Shown here: positions 15,440-24,451 of the stretch, one piece after another
Layout of the letters: each line of letters opens with the position of its first letter
How positions within the stretch are numbered: position 1 is the first letter of the stretch
Source of the DNA: Burkholderiaceae bacterium
Lineage (GTDB): Bacteria; Pseudomonadota; Gammaproteobacteria; Burkholderiales; Burkholderiaceae_B
Direction: 5' to 3'
Length of the DNA: 37,290 bases
Assembly (NCBI GenBank): GCA_007116135.1
Contig: SKIZ01000158.1
Span: 1 to 37,290 of the forward strand
Notes under the pieces: generated by a model
Told to the model about the DNA's origin: nothing
Database searches by the model: none
What the model saw: the letters and a program-made list of their open reading frames with translations, nothing else
Made by a program: the position numbers and the translations under genes

Positions 15440-17821
15440 ATGGGATCGAATGATTTTGCTACCCTGCCCTACATTGGGGAGTCGGTTTTACGCAAGGAAG
15501 ACGAGCGATTTTTAACAGGCGCTGGCCAATACACCGATGACATCTCGTTGACCAACATGGTCTACGCCTACTTTGTGCGCTCGCCACACGCGCATGCCCA
15601 GATCAAATCCATCGACAAGACCGCTGCCTTGGCCGCACCGGGTGTGGTCGCGATCTATGACGGCCAGGACGTGGCCGCCGACAACATCGCCGGCCTGCCC
15701 TGCGGTTGGCTCATCACCAGCACCGATGGTCAACCCATGAAGGAGCCGCCACACCCGATCTTGTGCCAGGGTAAGGCCCGCTATGTCGGCGATCATGTGG
15801 CCATGGTGATTGCGCAAACCCTTGAGCAGGCGCGTGATGCCGCTGAACTCGTTGAGGTCGACTATGACGTCTTGCCCGCTGTGGCCGATGTCCGTGACGC
15901 CAGCCAGTCCGGTGCGCCTACACTGCATGAGCAAGCCCCAGAGAACCATTGCTACAAATGGGCCATCGGTGACAAAGCCGCCGTTGACCAAGCATTTGAA
16001 CAAGCTGCCCACATCACCAAAATCGACTTGATTAATAACCGTTTGGTTCCTAACGCCATGGAGCCACGCGCAGCCATCGGTTGCTACAACCGTGCCAGCG
16101 ACGAGTACACCCTCTACGTTGCCAATCAGAACCCGCACGTTGAACGGCTCTTGCTGACCGCTTTTGTGATGGGGCTGCCCGAGCACAAAGTGCGGGTGAT
16201 CGCCCCCGATGTGGGCGGTGGCTTTGGTTCAAAAATCTATCTCTATGCCGAAGACGTCTGCGTGACTTGGGCAGCCAAAAAGTTAAACCGAACCATCAAG
16301 TGGGCGGCCGATCGCACCGAGGCATTCTTATCCGATGCCCATGGCCGCGATCACGTCACACACGCCGAAATGGCGATGGACCAAAACGGCAAGTTCCTCG
16401 CGTTCCGTGTGCATACCGACGCCAATCTGGGTGCCTATCTGTCGACCTTCTCGACGGCCATTCCCACAATTCTCTATGCCACGTTGCTCGCAGGCCAGTA
16501 CACCACACCGCAAGTCTACGTCGAGGTCGACGCCTGGTTCACCAACACCGCGCCTGTTGATGCCTACCGCGGTGCGGGCCGGCCCGAGGCGACCTACCTG
16601 CTTGAGCGTATCGTCAGTCGCGCCGGCTGGGAGCTCGGTTTGAGCCAGGACGAAATTCGTCGGCGCAACTTCATTACCGAGTTCCCCTACCAAACCCCGG
16701 TTGCCTTGCAATACGACAGCGGCGACTACCCCCAATGCCTCGATCGGGCCATGGCGCTTGCTGATGTGGCGGGCTTTCAAGCGCGTCGCGAGCAAAGCCA
16801 GGCCAAAGGATTGTTGCGTGGCATTGGCTACTCAAGCTACATCGAAGCCTGTGGTTTGGCACCAAGCAACATTGCCGGTGCACTTGGTGCTCGAGCGGGT
16901 CTGTTTGAGTGCGGCGAGGTTCGGGTTCACCCCACAGGCAGTGTCACCGTCTTTACGGGTTCGCATAGCCACGGGCAAGGCCACGAGACCACTTTTGCGC
17001 AAGTGGTGGCAGCTCGTTTGGGCATTCCGGTTGAAAATGTTGACATCGTCCATGGCGACACCGGACGCGTGCCCTTTGGCATGGGGACGTACGGCTCGCG
17101 CTCAATCTCTGTGGGTGGTTCAGCCATCATGCGGGCGATCGACAAGATCGAGGCCAAGGCCAAGAAAATTGCCGCGCATTTGATGGAGGCCAGCGACACC
17201 GACATAGAGTTTGCCAACGGCGAGTTCACGGTCAAAGGCACCGACAAAAAAGTGCCTTTTGCGCAAATCGCACTAACGGCGTATGTGCCGCATAACTATC
17301 CGCTCGAGACGTTGGAGCCGGGGCTAAACGAGACTGCGTTCTACGACCCCACCAACTTCACCTTCCCCTCAGGCACCTACATCTGCGAGGTGGAAATTAA
17401 CCCCCAGACCGGTGAGACCCGCGTCGATCGGTTCAGTGCGGTCGACGATTTTGGTGTCATCATCAACCCCATGATCGTTGAAGGCCAAGTCCATGGTGGC
17501 TTAGCGCAAGGCATTGGTCAGGCGCTTTTGGAGAACTGTGTTTACGATCGCGAGACAGCGCAACTCTTGACAGGTTCATTCATGGACTACACCATGCCAC
17601 GTGCCGATGATCTGCCGACCTTTAAGATCGACCATGTCTGCACGCCCTGCACCACCAACCCCTTGGGCACCAAGGGCTGTGGTGAGGCGGGCGCTATTGG
17701 CTCACCCCCAGCGGTCATCAATGCCGTGCTTGATGCACTGGCCCCACTTGGTGTTAAAGACATCGACATGCCCGCCACACCCCACCGGGTTTGGCAAGCC
17801 ATCCAACAAGCCAAGGCCTAA
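15440..17821 (+). CDS. Molybdenum hydroxylase large subunit, form II CoxL-like
   Basis: The 793-residue molybdopterin-cytosine-dinucleotide-binding catalytic subunit. It has the conserved GGGFGSK segment (259-265), the active-site loop AYRGAGR (375-381) and the catalytic glutamate in [14 protein letters not shown] (E749). True form I CO dehydrogenases carry the AYXCSFR loop with the Cys that holds copper; this protein has the form II motif, so oxidation of CO is doubtful. Form II relatives hydroxylate aldehydes, N-heterocycles or other small compounds with water-derived oxygen. ATG at 15440 follows AAAGGAG. The gene lies between the 2Fe-2S and FAD subunits and is followed by a full set of maturation genes. 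Confidence 0.94.
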   Translation: MGSNDFATLPYIGESVLRKEDERFLTGAGQYTDDISLTNMVYAYFVRSPHAHAQIKSIDKTAALAAPGVVAIYDGQDVAADNIAGLPCGWLITSTDGQPMKEPPHPILCQGKARYVGDHVAMVIAQTLEQARDAAELVEVDYDVLPAVADVRDASQSGAPTLHEQAPENHCYKWAIGDKAAVDQAFEQAAHITKIDLINNRLVPNAMEPRAAIGCYNRASDEYTLYVANQNPHVERLLLTAFVMGLPEHKVRVIAPDVGGGFGSKIYLYAEDVCVTWAAKKLNRTIKWAADRTEAFLSDAHGRDHVTHAEMAMDQNGKFLAFRVHTDANLGAYLSTFSTAIPTILYATLLAGQYTTPQVYVEVDAWFTNTAPVDAYRGAGRPEATYLLERIVSRAGWELGLSQDEIRRRNFITEFPYQTPVALQYDSGDYPQCLDRAMALADVAGFQARREQSQAKGLLRGIGYSSYIEACGLAPSNIAGALGARAGLFECGEVRVHPTGSVTVFTGSHSHGQGHETTFAQVVAARLGIPVENVDIVHGDTGRVPFGMGTYGSRSISVGGSAIMRAIDKIEAKAKKIAAHLMEASDTDIEFANGEFTVKGTDKKVPFAQIALTAYVPHNYPLETLEPGLNETAFYDPTNFTFPSGTYICEVEINPQTGETRVDRFSAVDDFGVIINPMIVEGQVHGGLAQGIGQALLENCVYDRETAQLLTGSFMDYTMPRADDLPTFKIDHVCTPCTTNPLGTKGCGEAGAIGSPPAVINAVLDALAPLGVKDIDMPATPHRVWQAIQQAKA

Positions 17822-17837
17822 GAAAGGAGCGTTCGAC

Positions 17838-18629
17838 ATGTATCAATTTGACTACGCACGGGCTGATTCGGTTGAGCAGGCAACCAAACTGATCAATGAA
17901 GGCGGTCAGGTTCTGGCTGGCGGACAAACGTTGCTAGCCTCCATGAAGCAACGCCTAGCCCAACCCCAGGCACTCATTGATCTAGCTCACATCGCTGGGC
18001 TCAGTGGTATTTGTGAAGAATCTGGCGCCATTGTGATTGGTGCCATGACGCGACACCAACAAGTCGCAAGCGACCCCTTGGTTAGCAACAAAATCAAGGG
18101 ACTGGCTCATTTGGCCAGTGGCATTGGCGATAAGCAAGTTCGGACCATGGGCACCCTCGGTGGATCGGTGGCCAATAACGACCCGGCGGCTTGCTACCCC
18201 AGTGCGGTGCTAGGGCTCGGTGCGACGATTCGAACCAATCGGCGCGAGATCGCTGCCGATGATTTCTTTGAGGGTCTCTACACGACTGCGCTTGAACCTG
18301 ACGAGCTCATCACGGCGATCTCCTTTCCGATTCCGCAAGCCTGTGCCTACGCCAAGTTCAAGCAACCCGCCTCACGCTATGCCCTTGTTGGCGTGTTTGT
18401 CGCCAAGAGTGCGCAAGGTGTGCGTGTGGCCATCACCGGTGCCGGTAATGGGGTGTTTCGACATGCCGGACTTGAGGCGGCACTGACTGCAAGCTTCAAG
18501 CCCGAAGCGATCAGCGATGTCGCTATTGACGCCAGTGACCTAAGCAGTGATCTGCACGCCAGTGCGGATTATCGCGCGCAGCTCATTAAGGTACAAACCG
18601 CGCGCGCCGTCACGCAAGCACTTAGCTAG
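17838..18629 (+). CDS. coxM: Molybdenum hydroxylase medium subunit, FAD-binding (CoxM-like)
   Basis: A 263-residue FAD subunit. AGGQTLLASMK (about 32-42) and TLGGSVANNDPA (about 109-120) are the two FAD-contacting motifs of the CO dehydrogenase/xanthine dehydrogenase medium subunits, and a CO_deh_flav_C-type domain follows. The ORF track starts at 17601 inside the large-subunit gene; the real ATG at 17838 has AAAGGAG 8 nt upstream, 16 bp after the preceding stop. The subunit takes electrons from the iron-sulfur subunit and passes them to a quinone or other acceptor. It completes the S-L-M structural trio and is followed 9 bp later by the MoxR-type ATPase. Confidence 0.94.
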   Translation: MYQFDYARADSVEQATKLINEGGQVLAGGQTLLASMKQRLAQPQALIDLAHIAGLSGICEESGAIVIGAMTRHQQVASDPLVSNKIKGLAHLASGIGDKQVRTMGTLGGSVANNDPAACYPSAVLGLGATIRTNRREIAADDFFEGLYTTALEPDELITAISFPIPQACAYAKFKQPASRYALVGVFVAKSAQGVRVAITGAGNGVFRHAGLEAALTASFKPEAISDVAIDASDLSSDLHASADYRAQLIKVQTARAVTQALS

Positions 18630-18638
18630 GAGCGCTGA

Positions 18639-19538
18639 TTGGTCACAGGGCAGCAACCAGAGAGCATTTCGGGCTGGGTCACGGCCTTGCAATCGGCGGG
18701 CTACTTCGCGCAGCGAAGCTTGGCCACCGCAGTGCATTTATCCACCAAGCTGTGTCGACCTTTGCTTTTAGAGGGCGACCCCGGTGTAGGCAAAACGGCC
18801 TTGGCCAAAGCGCTTGCGACTGTCACCGGTCGCGAGTTAATCCGGTTGCAATGCTATGACGGCTTAGAGCAGCGCGACGCACTGTACGAGTGGAACTATG
18901 CCGCCCAGCTCATACATCTGAAAGCGGCCGAGTCATCGCGCTCGACCGAGCAAATGGAACAAGAAGTCTATCAGGCACGCTATCTGATCAAGCGGCCGTT
19001 GCTGCAAGCGTTGCAATGTCCAGGCGCCGGTGCCGTGCTGTTGATTGACGAAGTTGACCGCGCTGATGAGCCCTTTGAGGCTTTGTTGCTTGAATATCTC
19101 GGAGAGTACCAAGTCAGCATCCCAGAGCTAGGCGCAATCACGGCACAAACACCGCCACTGACCATTCTGACTAGCAACCGTACTCGTGACTTAAATGACG
19201 CGGTCAAGCGCCGATGTCTCTACCACTGGGTTGACTACCCAGACCGAGAGCGCGAATTGGCCATCATCGCCAGTCACGTCCCGGGCATCGATCGCCAACT
19301 CAGCCAGCAGGTCACCGATTTCGTGCAACGACTGCGTCAGGCGCCGCACGTCGATGCCTTTAGCCGCGCACCCGGGGTGGCCGAAAGCGTTCAGTGGGCC
19401 AAGGCGCTCGTGGCGCTTGACACGCTCAAGCTCGATCCGGAAGTTATCGAAAGCACTGCAGGCGTTTTATTCAAACAGCGCGATGATATCGCGGCCCTTG
19501 AGCCCATGCTGCCAAGCTTACTGACACCACAGGCTTAG
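18639..19538 (+). CDS. coxD: MoxR-type AAA+ ATPase (CoxD-like maturation factor)
   Basis: A 299-residue AAA+ ATPase with Walker A GDPGVGKT (46-53), Walker B VLLIDEVD (133-140) and sensor 1 TSNRTRDL. In the cox system CoxD is the MoxR-type chaperone that, with the VWA protein CoxE, helps insert sulfur and copper at the active site of CO dehydrogenase; in form II systems it is assumed to assist molybdenum-site maturation. The start is a TTG: TAGGAG lies 6 nt before TTG 18639, and no ATG occurs before the Walker A motif. The TTG lies 9 bp after the medium-subunit stop, and the next gene follows after 4 bp, so the accessory genes form a tight block. Confidence 0.92.
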   Translation: MVTGQQPESISGWVTALQSAGYFAQRSLATAVHLSTKLCRPLLLEGDPGVGKTALAKALATVTGRELIRLQCYDGLEQRDALYEWNYAAQLIHLKAAESSRSTEQMEQEVYQARYLIKRPLLQALQCPGAGAVLLIDEVDRADEPFEALLLEYLGEYQVSIPELGAITAQTPPLTILTSNRTRDLNDAVKRRCLYHWVDYPDRERELAIIASHVPGIDRQLSQQVTDFVQRLRQAPHVDAFSRAPGVAESVQWAKALVALDTLKLDPEVIESTAGVLFKQRDDIAALEPMLPSLLTPQA

Positions 19539-19542
19539 TCGC

Positions 19543-20724
19543 ATGGTGCTCGGCGATGCGCGCAGTGGCAAGCTGACAGAGAATTTGACCGGCTTTGGGC
19601 GAATGTTAAGACGTGCTGGGCTGCCCATCGATACCGCCCGAATCAGTCTGGCTCACCAAGCACTCGGTCTGATTGATCTTGGCGACAAAACAGATGTGCG
19701 CGCCGCTTTAGGTACGGTCTTTGTCAGCCGCGAACAAGACCAATTGGTGTTTGACGAATTATTTGAGGCCTACTTTAAAGACCCACAAATCGCCAAACAG
19801 CTCATGGCCCAATTGCTGCCGCAGGCCAAAGCACCGAGCCCGGCGACAAACCGTCGGGCTCGCACACAAGAGGCACTCCAAGCGCCTAAAGCTGCCAGTG
19901 CGAGCAAGCCCACCGCCGAGCAAAAGATAGAGCTTGACGCAGCCATGAGTGCAAGTGATCAAGCCAGACTGCGTCATGCTGATTTCAATACACTGAGCGC
20001 CAGCGAGTTCTTGTTGATTGAACAGCTCGTGCGCGATATTGCCCTGCCCTTGCCTGCGCACGCGACCCGCCGGCGGCGCGGCGCACGCGCAGGCGACCGC
20101 CTGCATTGGCCTAAGCTGATGCAAACCATTGGTCGCTATGCTGGCGAGGTGATCGATTTACCAATGAGCCAACGTCGAGCCCAAGAGTTGCCTTTGCTTG
20201 TTTTAATTGACGTCTCGGGCTCTATGGAGCGTTATGCCCGGCTCATGTTGGCTTTTTTGCACCGGGCAACCTACCGTAAGGAACGCCATGTGTTTGCGTT
20301 TGGTACGCAACTGACCTGTCTGGATCGTGCCTTCGATCAAGCCGACAGCGACGAGATGTTGCGCCTAGCAAACCTGGCGGTGGCTGATTTTGGTGGCGGC
20401 ACTCGCCTTGGCCAAGCGCTGCAGTCGATCCGGGAGAATCACCGCCATACCGTGATTGGCAATCGCACTTTGGTACTTCTCATCACCGATGGACTCGACA
20501 CAGGCGAGCCCGATGCCCTGCAAAAGGAGCTCAGGTGGTTGACGCAGCAAGCCAAAACCAGCGTGTGGCTCAACCCACTATTGCGTTACGATGGCTACGA
20601 GCCTTTGGCTGGCGGCGCCAAAGTGCTGCATCGGTTTGTTGACCAGATGCTGGCGATTCACAATCTTGAGCATTTAAAGATGCTGGCAAGAGCCCTGGCC
20701 AGTCTCATGAAAAGAGTCAGTTAA
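19543..20724 (+). CDS. coxE: VWA domain protein (CoxE-like maturation factor)
   Basis: A 393-residue CoxE family protein. The N-terminal half is helical and charged, with a basic ATRRRRGARAG segment (174-183), and the C-terminal half is a von Willebrand A domain with the metal-ion-dependent adhesion motif DVSGSM (223-228), a later GGGTRLG loop and TDGLD. In the cox system CoxE partners the MoxR ATPase CoxD in post-translational completion of the molybdenum hydroxylase. The gene begins 4 bp after the CoxD stop, with only a weak ribosome-binding site, suggesting coupling. Length is normal for the family. Confidence 0.92.
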   Translation: MVLGDARSGKLTENLTGFGRMLRRAGLPIDTARISLAHQALGLIDLGDKTDVRAALGTVFVSREQDQLVFDELFEAYFKDPQIAKQLMAQLLPQAKAPSPATNRRARTQEALQAPKAASASKPTAEQKIELDAAMSASDQARLRHADFNTLSASEFLLIEQLVRDIALPLPAHATRRRRGARAGDRLHWPKLMQTIGRYAGEVIDLPMSQRRAQELPLLVLIDVSGSMERYARLMLAFLHRATYRKERHVFAFGTQLTCLDRAFDQADSDEMLRLANLAVADFGGGTRLGQALQSIRENHRHTVIGNRTLVLLITDGLDTGEPDALQKELRWLTQQAKTSVWLNPLLRYDGYEPLAGGAKVLHRFVDQMLAIHNLEHLKMLARALASLMKRVS

Positions 20725-20750
20725 GCGATTCACTTCAAAGGATAACGACT

Positions 20751-21338
20751 ATGGAAATGCAAGGAACACGTCAACTCGCAGTGTCAGCCCAAAAAGCGTG
20801 GGATGCCTTGAATGATCCGCAGATTCTCAAGCAATGCATTCCCGGCTGCCAAAAGTTTGAGTTGCAATCCGAGAATGTCTACCTGACTGCAGCAGCGATC
20901 AAGATTGGACCGGTGTCTGCAAAGTTTACCGGCAAGGTCGAGCTGACCGACATTGTTGCCCCGAAATCGTACACGCTTAACTTTGAGGCCCAAGGCGGTG
21001 TGGCCGGTCACGGCAAAGGGACATCACAGGTCGAGCTCGTTGAGAATGAACAAGGTGTTGAGCTGCGCTACAACGTTCAATCCCAAGTCGGTGGCAAACT
21101 GGCGCAATTAGGACAACGGTTAATCGATGGCGCGGCCAAATCGATGGCTGACGATTTTTTCAAGCGCTTTGAAAAAGCGCTGACTGATCAAATAGCCGAG
21201 CAAACACCAGATCAAGCGGCAAGCCAAGATAGCGCCGAGTCGCCCGAGACATCTGCAACCACCTCGGGCGTGCCTCGCTGGGCATGGATTGCCATTGCCG
21301 CGGCGGTCGCGGCCGTGGTGATCCTGGTGACCCGTTGA
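20751..21338 (+). CDS. coxG: CoxG-like SRPBCC protein with C-terminal membrane anchor
   Basis: A 195-residue protein. Residues 1-145 match the CoxG/SRPBCC fold: it opens GTRQLAVSAQKAWDALNDP and has the IPGCQKFE segment with GPVSAKFTGK, then AKSMADDFFKRF. A low-complexity linker with Ser/Thr/Ala/Glu leads to one C-terminal helix (about 175-193). CoxG recruits CO dehydrogenase to the cytoplasmic membrane and has been linked to quinone delivery, so the anchored form here is what the model predicts. Start ATG 20751 follows AAAGGATA; an in-frame ATG two codons later is possible. It lies between the VWA gene and the XdhC gene. Confidence 0.9.
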   Translation: MEMQGTRQLAVSAQKAWDALNDPQILKQCIPGCQKFELQSENVYLTAAAIKIGPVSAKFTGKVELTDIVAPKSYTLNFEAQGGVAGHGKGTSQVELVENEQGVELRYNVQSQVGGKLAQLGQRLIDGAAKSMADDFFKRFEKALTDQIAEQTPDQAASQDSAESPETSATTSGVPRWAWIAIAAAVAAVVILVTR

Positions 21339-21374
21339 CGGCTTGGTAGGCTAGCGCAGCCAAGGAAACAGACC

Positions 21375-22391
21375 ATGCAAAACCAGGATGTCATCGTTTT
21401 AGAGCGCCTGAAACAATGGCGCGATCAGGCCGAGCATGCCGTGCTGGTGACGGTCATGCGCACGTGGGGCTCATCGCCACGTCCGATTGGCTCAATCATG
21501 GCCATGTCGCAAACGGGGGCAGTGGTGGGGTCCGTCTCCGGTGGTTGTATCGAGGACGACTTGATTCGCGAATTCACCGGCAACACCAGTCAAAATCAAA
21601 CGCCAACGCCGATGACCGGTCAACCCAGGCGCATGCGCTACGGCATCTCGGCTGACGAAGCCCATCGGTTTGGACTGCCGTGTGGCGGCACATTGGAGCT
21701 GCTCTTGGAGTTCAATCCGGATGCGCAAATCCTCGATGATTTACTGCAGCGCTTAAAGGCTGGCAAACTGGTCAGACGAGTCACTGACCTTCAAACCGGC
21801 GAGGTCACTTTAGAGGATACGGATACGGCAGATAGCCTGCGCGTGAGCGAAACGGCGCTCATCAATACGTTTGGCCCTGCTTATCGAATGCTCCTCATTG
21901 GCGCAGGCCAGCTTGGTGAGTACATCGCGACCATGGCTATTTTCAATGGCTTTAGTGTCACAGTCTGCGATCCCCGACAAGAGTATGCCTCAGGCTGGAC
22001 GACCACCGGTGTTGAGCGCATGAACGATTGGCCCGATGACGCCGTGCGGCTTTTTAAGCCTGATCGACGCACCTGCGTGCTGGCGCTCACACACGACCCC
22101 AAGCTTGACGACCTCGCCTTGCTTGAGGCGCTCGAGACCGAAGCGTTCTATATCGGTGCGATTGGGTCGCGCGCCAATAACGCGGCACGGCGCCAACGCA
22201 TGATCGAACACTTTGAGCAAACCGAGCAATCTTTGGCGCGGCTGCGTGGACCCATTGGCGTCTACATCGGCAGCAAGACACCGGCCGAGATTGCGGTGAG
22301 CGTTATGGCAGAGGTGCTCGCTGTAAAAAATGCGGTGCCACTGCCACCGGAGGTGAATGTCGCTCACGCCAAGTCAGTCAAAGAGCAATAA
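21375..22391 (+). CDS. XdhC/CoxI family maturation protein
   Basis: A 338-residue XdhC/CoxI-family protein. The N-terminal domain has MRTWGSSPRPIGSIMA and VGSVSGGCIEDD (the conserved Cys-containing loop), and the C-terminal Rossmann domain has GAGQLGEYIA (about 177-186) and YIGAIGSR. XdhC proteins bind the molybdenum cofactor, promote its sulfuration and hand it to the apo-enzyme. It is the seventh gene of the hydroxylase operon, starting 36 bp after coxG behind AAGGAAAC. The stop is 5 bp from the end of a convergent GST gene, which marks the end of the operon. No MocA-type cytidylyltransferase is present in the window. Confidence 0.92.
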   Translation: MQNQDVIVLERLKQWRDQAEHAVLVTVMRTWGSSPRPIGSIMAMSQTGAVVGSVSGGCIEDDLIREFTGNTSQNQTPTPMTGQPRRMRYGISADEAHRFGLPCGGTLELLLEFNPDAQILDDLLQRLKAGKLVRRVTDLQTGEVTLEDTDTADSLRVSETALINTFGPAYRMLLIGAGQLGEYIATMAIFNGFSVTVCDPRQEYASGWTTTGVERMNDWPDDAVRLFKPDRRTCVLALTHDPKLDDLALLEALETEAFYIGAIGSRANNAARRQRMIEHFEQTEQSLARLRGPIGVYIGSKTPAEIAVSVMAEVLAVKNAVPLPPEVNVAHAKSVKEQ

Positions 22392-22396
22392 GTCTG

Positions 22397-23023
22397 CTAG
22401 GCCGGTTTGGGCGCCTTTTGCATGATGGTCTTAAAGAGCGACGACTCCACCCATTGGGATAACCACGCTTGAACCGTTGTAGGCACGTCGGACTCAAACC
22501 AGTCAAGCTGTACACCAGCGAACTGACGCACAAACGGGAAGATAGCGACGTCATGCAAACTAGCGCGCTCGCCACCGATAAACGGTTGATGACTGAGCAC
22601 CTCAGCGAGTGGGTCGATTAAGGCGGCCATCGCTTGTGCCCGGGCTTGCGCCGGATCCAGATCCATAAATCGTGATGAGTACTTGTATTGATCAAGTGCT
22701 TGCTTAAAGGGCCCATCGGTCTGCGCAAGCAGTCTTTGCGCCACCGGCTCATGCGCTCGATCTAACCAGCCAAGGGGATCATGTTGCGCCAGCGCCCAAT
22801 GCATGATGTCTATGCTCTCATCGATCACCTCACCATTGCTTAGGCAAAGCACTGGTACGGTTGCCTTGGGAGATACCCTAATTAAATGCGCCGGCTTGTG
22901 GCGCAAATCGATCTCCACGGTGCGGCAAGTGATTTTTGCAACGTAAAGCGCCATGCGGGCTCGCATCGCATACGGGCAGCGACGATAGGAATAAAGCAGT
23001 GGGTTATTGAGCGGTTCAATCAT
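22397..23023 (-). CDS. Glutathione S-transferase family protein
   Basis: A 208-residue two-domain protein. The thioredoxin-fold half has RRCPYAMRAR (14-23) with Cys16 in the Cys-Pro position of omega/glutaredoxin-type GSTs, a VPVL cis-proline motif and DESIDIMHW, the Ser65-type glutathione gamma-glutamyl site. The helical C-terminal half has FIGGERASLHDVAIFPFVRQF, the usual N-cap motif with Asp. Such enzymes reduce or conjugate glutathione adducts in the cytosol. It stands alone on the minus strand, convergent with the hydroxylase operon and divergent from the ABC transporter leader. Specific substrate unknown. Confidence 0.9.
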   Translation of the reverse strand: MIEPLNNPLLYSYRRCPYAMRARMALYVAKITCRTVEIDLRHKPAHLIRVSPKATVPVLCLSNGEVIDESIDIMHWALAQHDPLGWLDRAHEPVAQRLLAQTDGPFKQALDQYKYSSRFMDLDPAQARAQAMAALIDPLAEVLSHQPFIGGERASLHDVAIFPFVRQFAGVQLDWFESDVPTTVQAWLSQWVESSLFKTIMQKAPKPA

Positions 23024-23351
23024 GAAGCAAATTTTGCAATGCGGGATTCTCAGGCGTTTTCATTTGTCGATCATAATAAATTTGGTTAGACTTCAGAAGT
23101 CTTAACAAGCTTAATGCTTGTGTCTGTTCGCAGACACGTCGAGCTTCAATACTGAAGCGTCAAAATGCCCCATATGGTTGGGGTGTCAAATGCTCATCGA
23201 GCAGCCGTTGTCCTCTACATGGGCATACCAGCGTCACTTGTGACGCATCACCGGACAAGTTGTGCATGGCCATTGGTCGCGCAACGACTTTCAGACTGAA
23301 ACGTCTGATCGTGTCCACAAGCCATTCTGGTTTGAGAACGGAGAGAAAACA
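23024..23351 (+). promoter_or_regulatory. Long structured leader upstream of ProX-type receptor gene
   Basis: This 328-bp gap before the ABC operon contains no convincing gene but many short perfect hairpins: AGACTT-CAG-AAGTCT (23088-23102), ACAAGC-N5-GCTTGT (23105-23121), GTGTCTG-TTCG-CAGACAC (23120-23137), GCTTCA-ATAC-TGAAGC (23143-23158) and GCGTCA-CTTG-TGACGC (23231-23246), the last enclosed by TTGTCC (23208) pairing with GGACAA (23253). CTTCAG at 23091 can also pair with CTGAAG at 23152, an alternative fold. I do not match it to a known riboswitch class. A role as a cis-acting RNA, or regulator sites read as DNA palindromes, are both possible. Confidence 0.5.
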
Positions 23352-24362
23352 ATGAAATTGATGAAATCCTCATATCTGGCCGCCATGGCGATTGCTGTCA
23401 GTGCGCTTGGCACGGGCGTGGCCAAAGCCGAATGTGGCAATGTCACCATCGCTGAGATGAACTGGGCTAGCGCCCAAGCAGCCGCACGGGTTGACGAGTT
23501 TATCCTCAAGCACGGTTATGGCTGCGACGCCGAGACGGTTCCTGGCGACACGGTCCCGACAGCTGCTTCAATGACCGAGCGCGCCCGTCCAGACATCGCA
23601 CCGGAACTGTGGATGAACACAGTCAAAGAACAAGTCGATCGTGCAGTCGCTGAAGGCCGCTTGACCGTGGTCGGTGACGTCCTCGAAGATCCAGCAACCA
23701 ACGCCGGTGAAGGCTGGTGGATCCCGCGCTACATGCTCGAGCAACATCCGGAGTTGGCGACCATCGAAGGTGTCAAGCAAAACGCCGCCCTCTTTAGAGA
23801 CCCGGAAGATCCAACCAAAGGCCGCGTCATCGGCTGCCCAGCTGGTTGGGCCTGCCAAATCATCACGGACAACCTGTTTCGCGCATTCGACATGGAGCAG
23901 GCTGGCTTTAACCTGGTCGACCCAGGCTCGGGCGCTGCCTTAGGTGGCGCCATCACGCGCGCCTACAACCGCGGTGAAGGCGTTATCGCCTACTACTGGG
24001 CACCCACTTCGCTTCTGTCCAAGCTCGATTTGGTTCGTGTCGACCTCGGTGCGCATGACGCCGCAACCTTTGAGAGCTGCATCGCTGTGGCTAACTGCCC
24101 CGACCCACAACCGAACAACTTCGCAGTCTCGGAAATCAAAACGGTGGTGGCCACTGACTTTGCCAATCGCAACCCCGAGACCATTGAGTACCTCAAAGCA
24201 CGTGTTTGGAGTGCTGAGGCCTTCGGTCAAGTGCTCGAGTACATGGAAGAGCAACAAGCCGACGGTCAGGCCGGTGCACGGTGGTTCCTTGAGAACCATG
24301 AAGATGTCTGGAGCCAATGGCTGCCAGCCGACGTTGCTGCTCGGGTCAAAGCAGCACTGTAA
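23352..24362 (+). CDS. Quaternary-amine type ABC transporter receptor (ProX-like)
   Basis: A 336-residue periplasmic receptor of the OpuAC/ProX family. The signal peptide MKLMKSSYLAAMAIAVSALG ends near VAKA, with the mature chain starting ECGNVTIAEMNW. Conserved features are the WWIPRYM segment, the CPAGWACQ loop and YYWAPT, where aromatic residues can form a cation-pi box for trimethylammonium ligands. The ORF track begins upstream at 23262; ATG at 23352 has CGGAGAG before it and gives the signal peptide. It leads a receptor-permease-ATPase operon and is separated from the permease gene by a strong hairpin. Betaine, choline or a related onium compound is the likely ligand class, not proven. 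Confidence 0.9.
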   Translation: MKLMKSSYLAAMAIAVSALGTGVAKAECGNVTIAEMNWASAQAAARVDEFILKHGYGCDAETVPGDTVPTAASMTERARPDIAPELWMNTVKEQVDRAVAEGRLTVVGDVLEDPATNAGEGWWIPRYMLEQHPELATIEGVKQNAALFRDPEDPTKGRVIGCPAGWACQIITDNLFRAFDMEQAGFNLVDPGSGAALGGAITRAYNRGEGVIAYYWAPTSLLSKLDLVRVDLGAHDAATFESCIAVANCPDPQPNNFAVSEIKTVVATDFANRNPETIEYLKARVWSAEAFGQVLEYMEEQQADGQAGARWFLENHEDVWSQWLPADVAARVKAAL

Positions 24363-24381
24363 TCTGCATTAATCGAAGTAC

Positions 24382-24416
24382 CAGCAGGTTCATTGCCTTG
24401 GGCAATGAACCTGCTG
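24382..24416. repeat. Perfect 16-bp-stem hairpin between ABC receptor and permease genes
   Basis: CAGCAGGTTCATTGCC (24382-24397), loop TTG, and GGCAATGAACCTGCTG (24401-24416) are perfect reverse complements, starting 20 bp after the receptor stop. There is no U-tract directly after it, so it is more likely an mRNA-stabilising or processing structure that raises the receptor-to-permease ratio, as REP hairpins do after malE, than a simple terminator. Confidence 0.75.
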
Positions 24417-24451
24417 CAAGCCACGACTGAAAAAAACAAAGGCACACAGAC

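Noticed and set aside
15512-16186. Minus-strand ORF of 224 residues within the large hydroxylase subunit gene
   Set aside because: Antisense shadow with low-complexity Gly/Val content and no ribosome-binding site of note.
17601-17837. N-terminal extension of the FAD subunit in the ORF track
   Set aside because: It overlaps the large-subunit gene in another frame; the ATG at 17838 has a good ribosome-binding site and matches family length.
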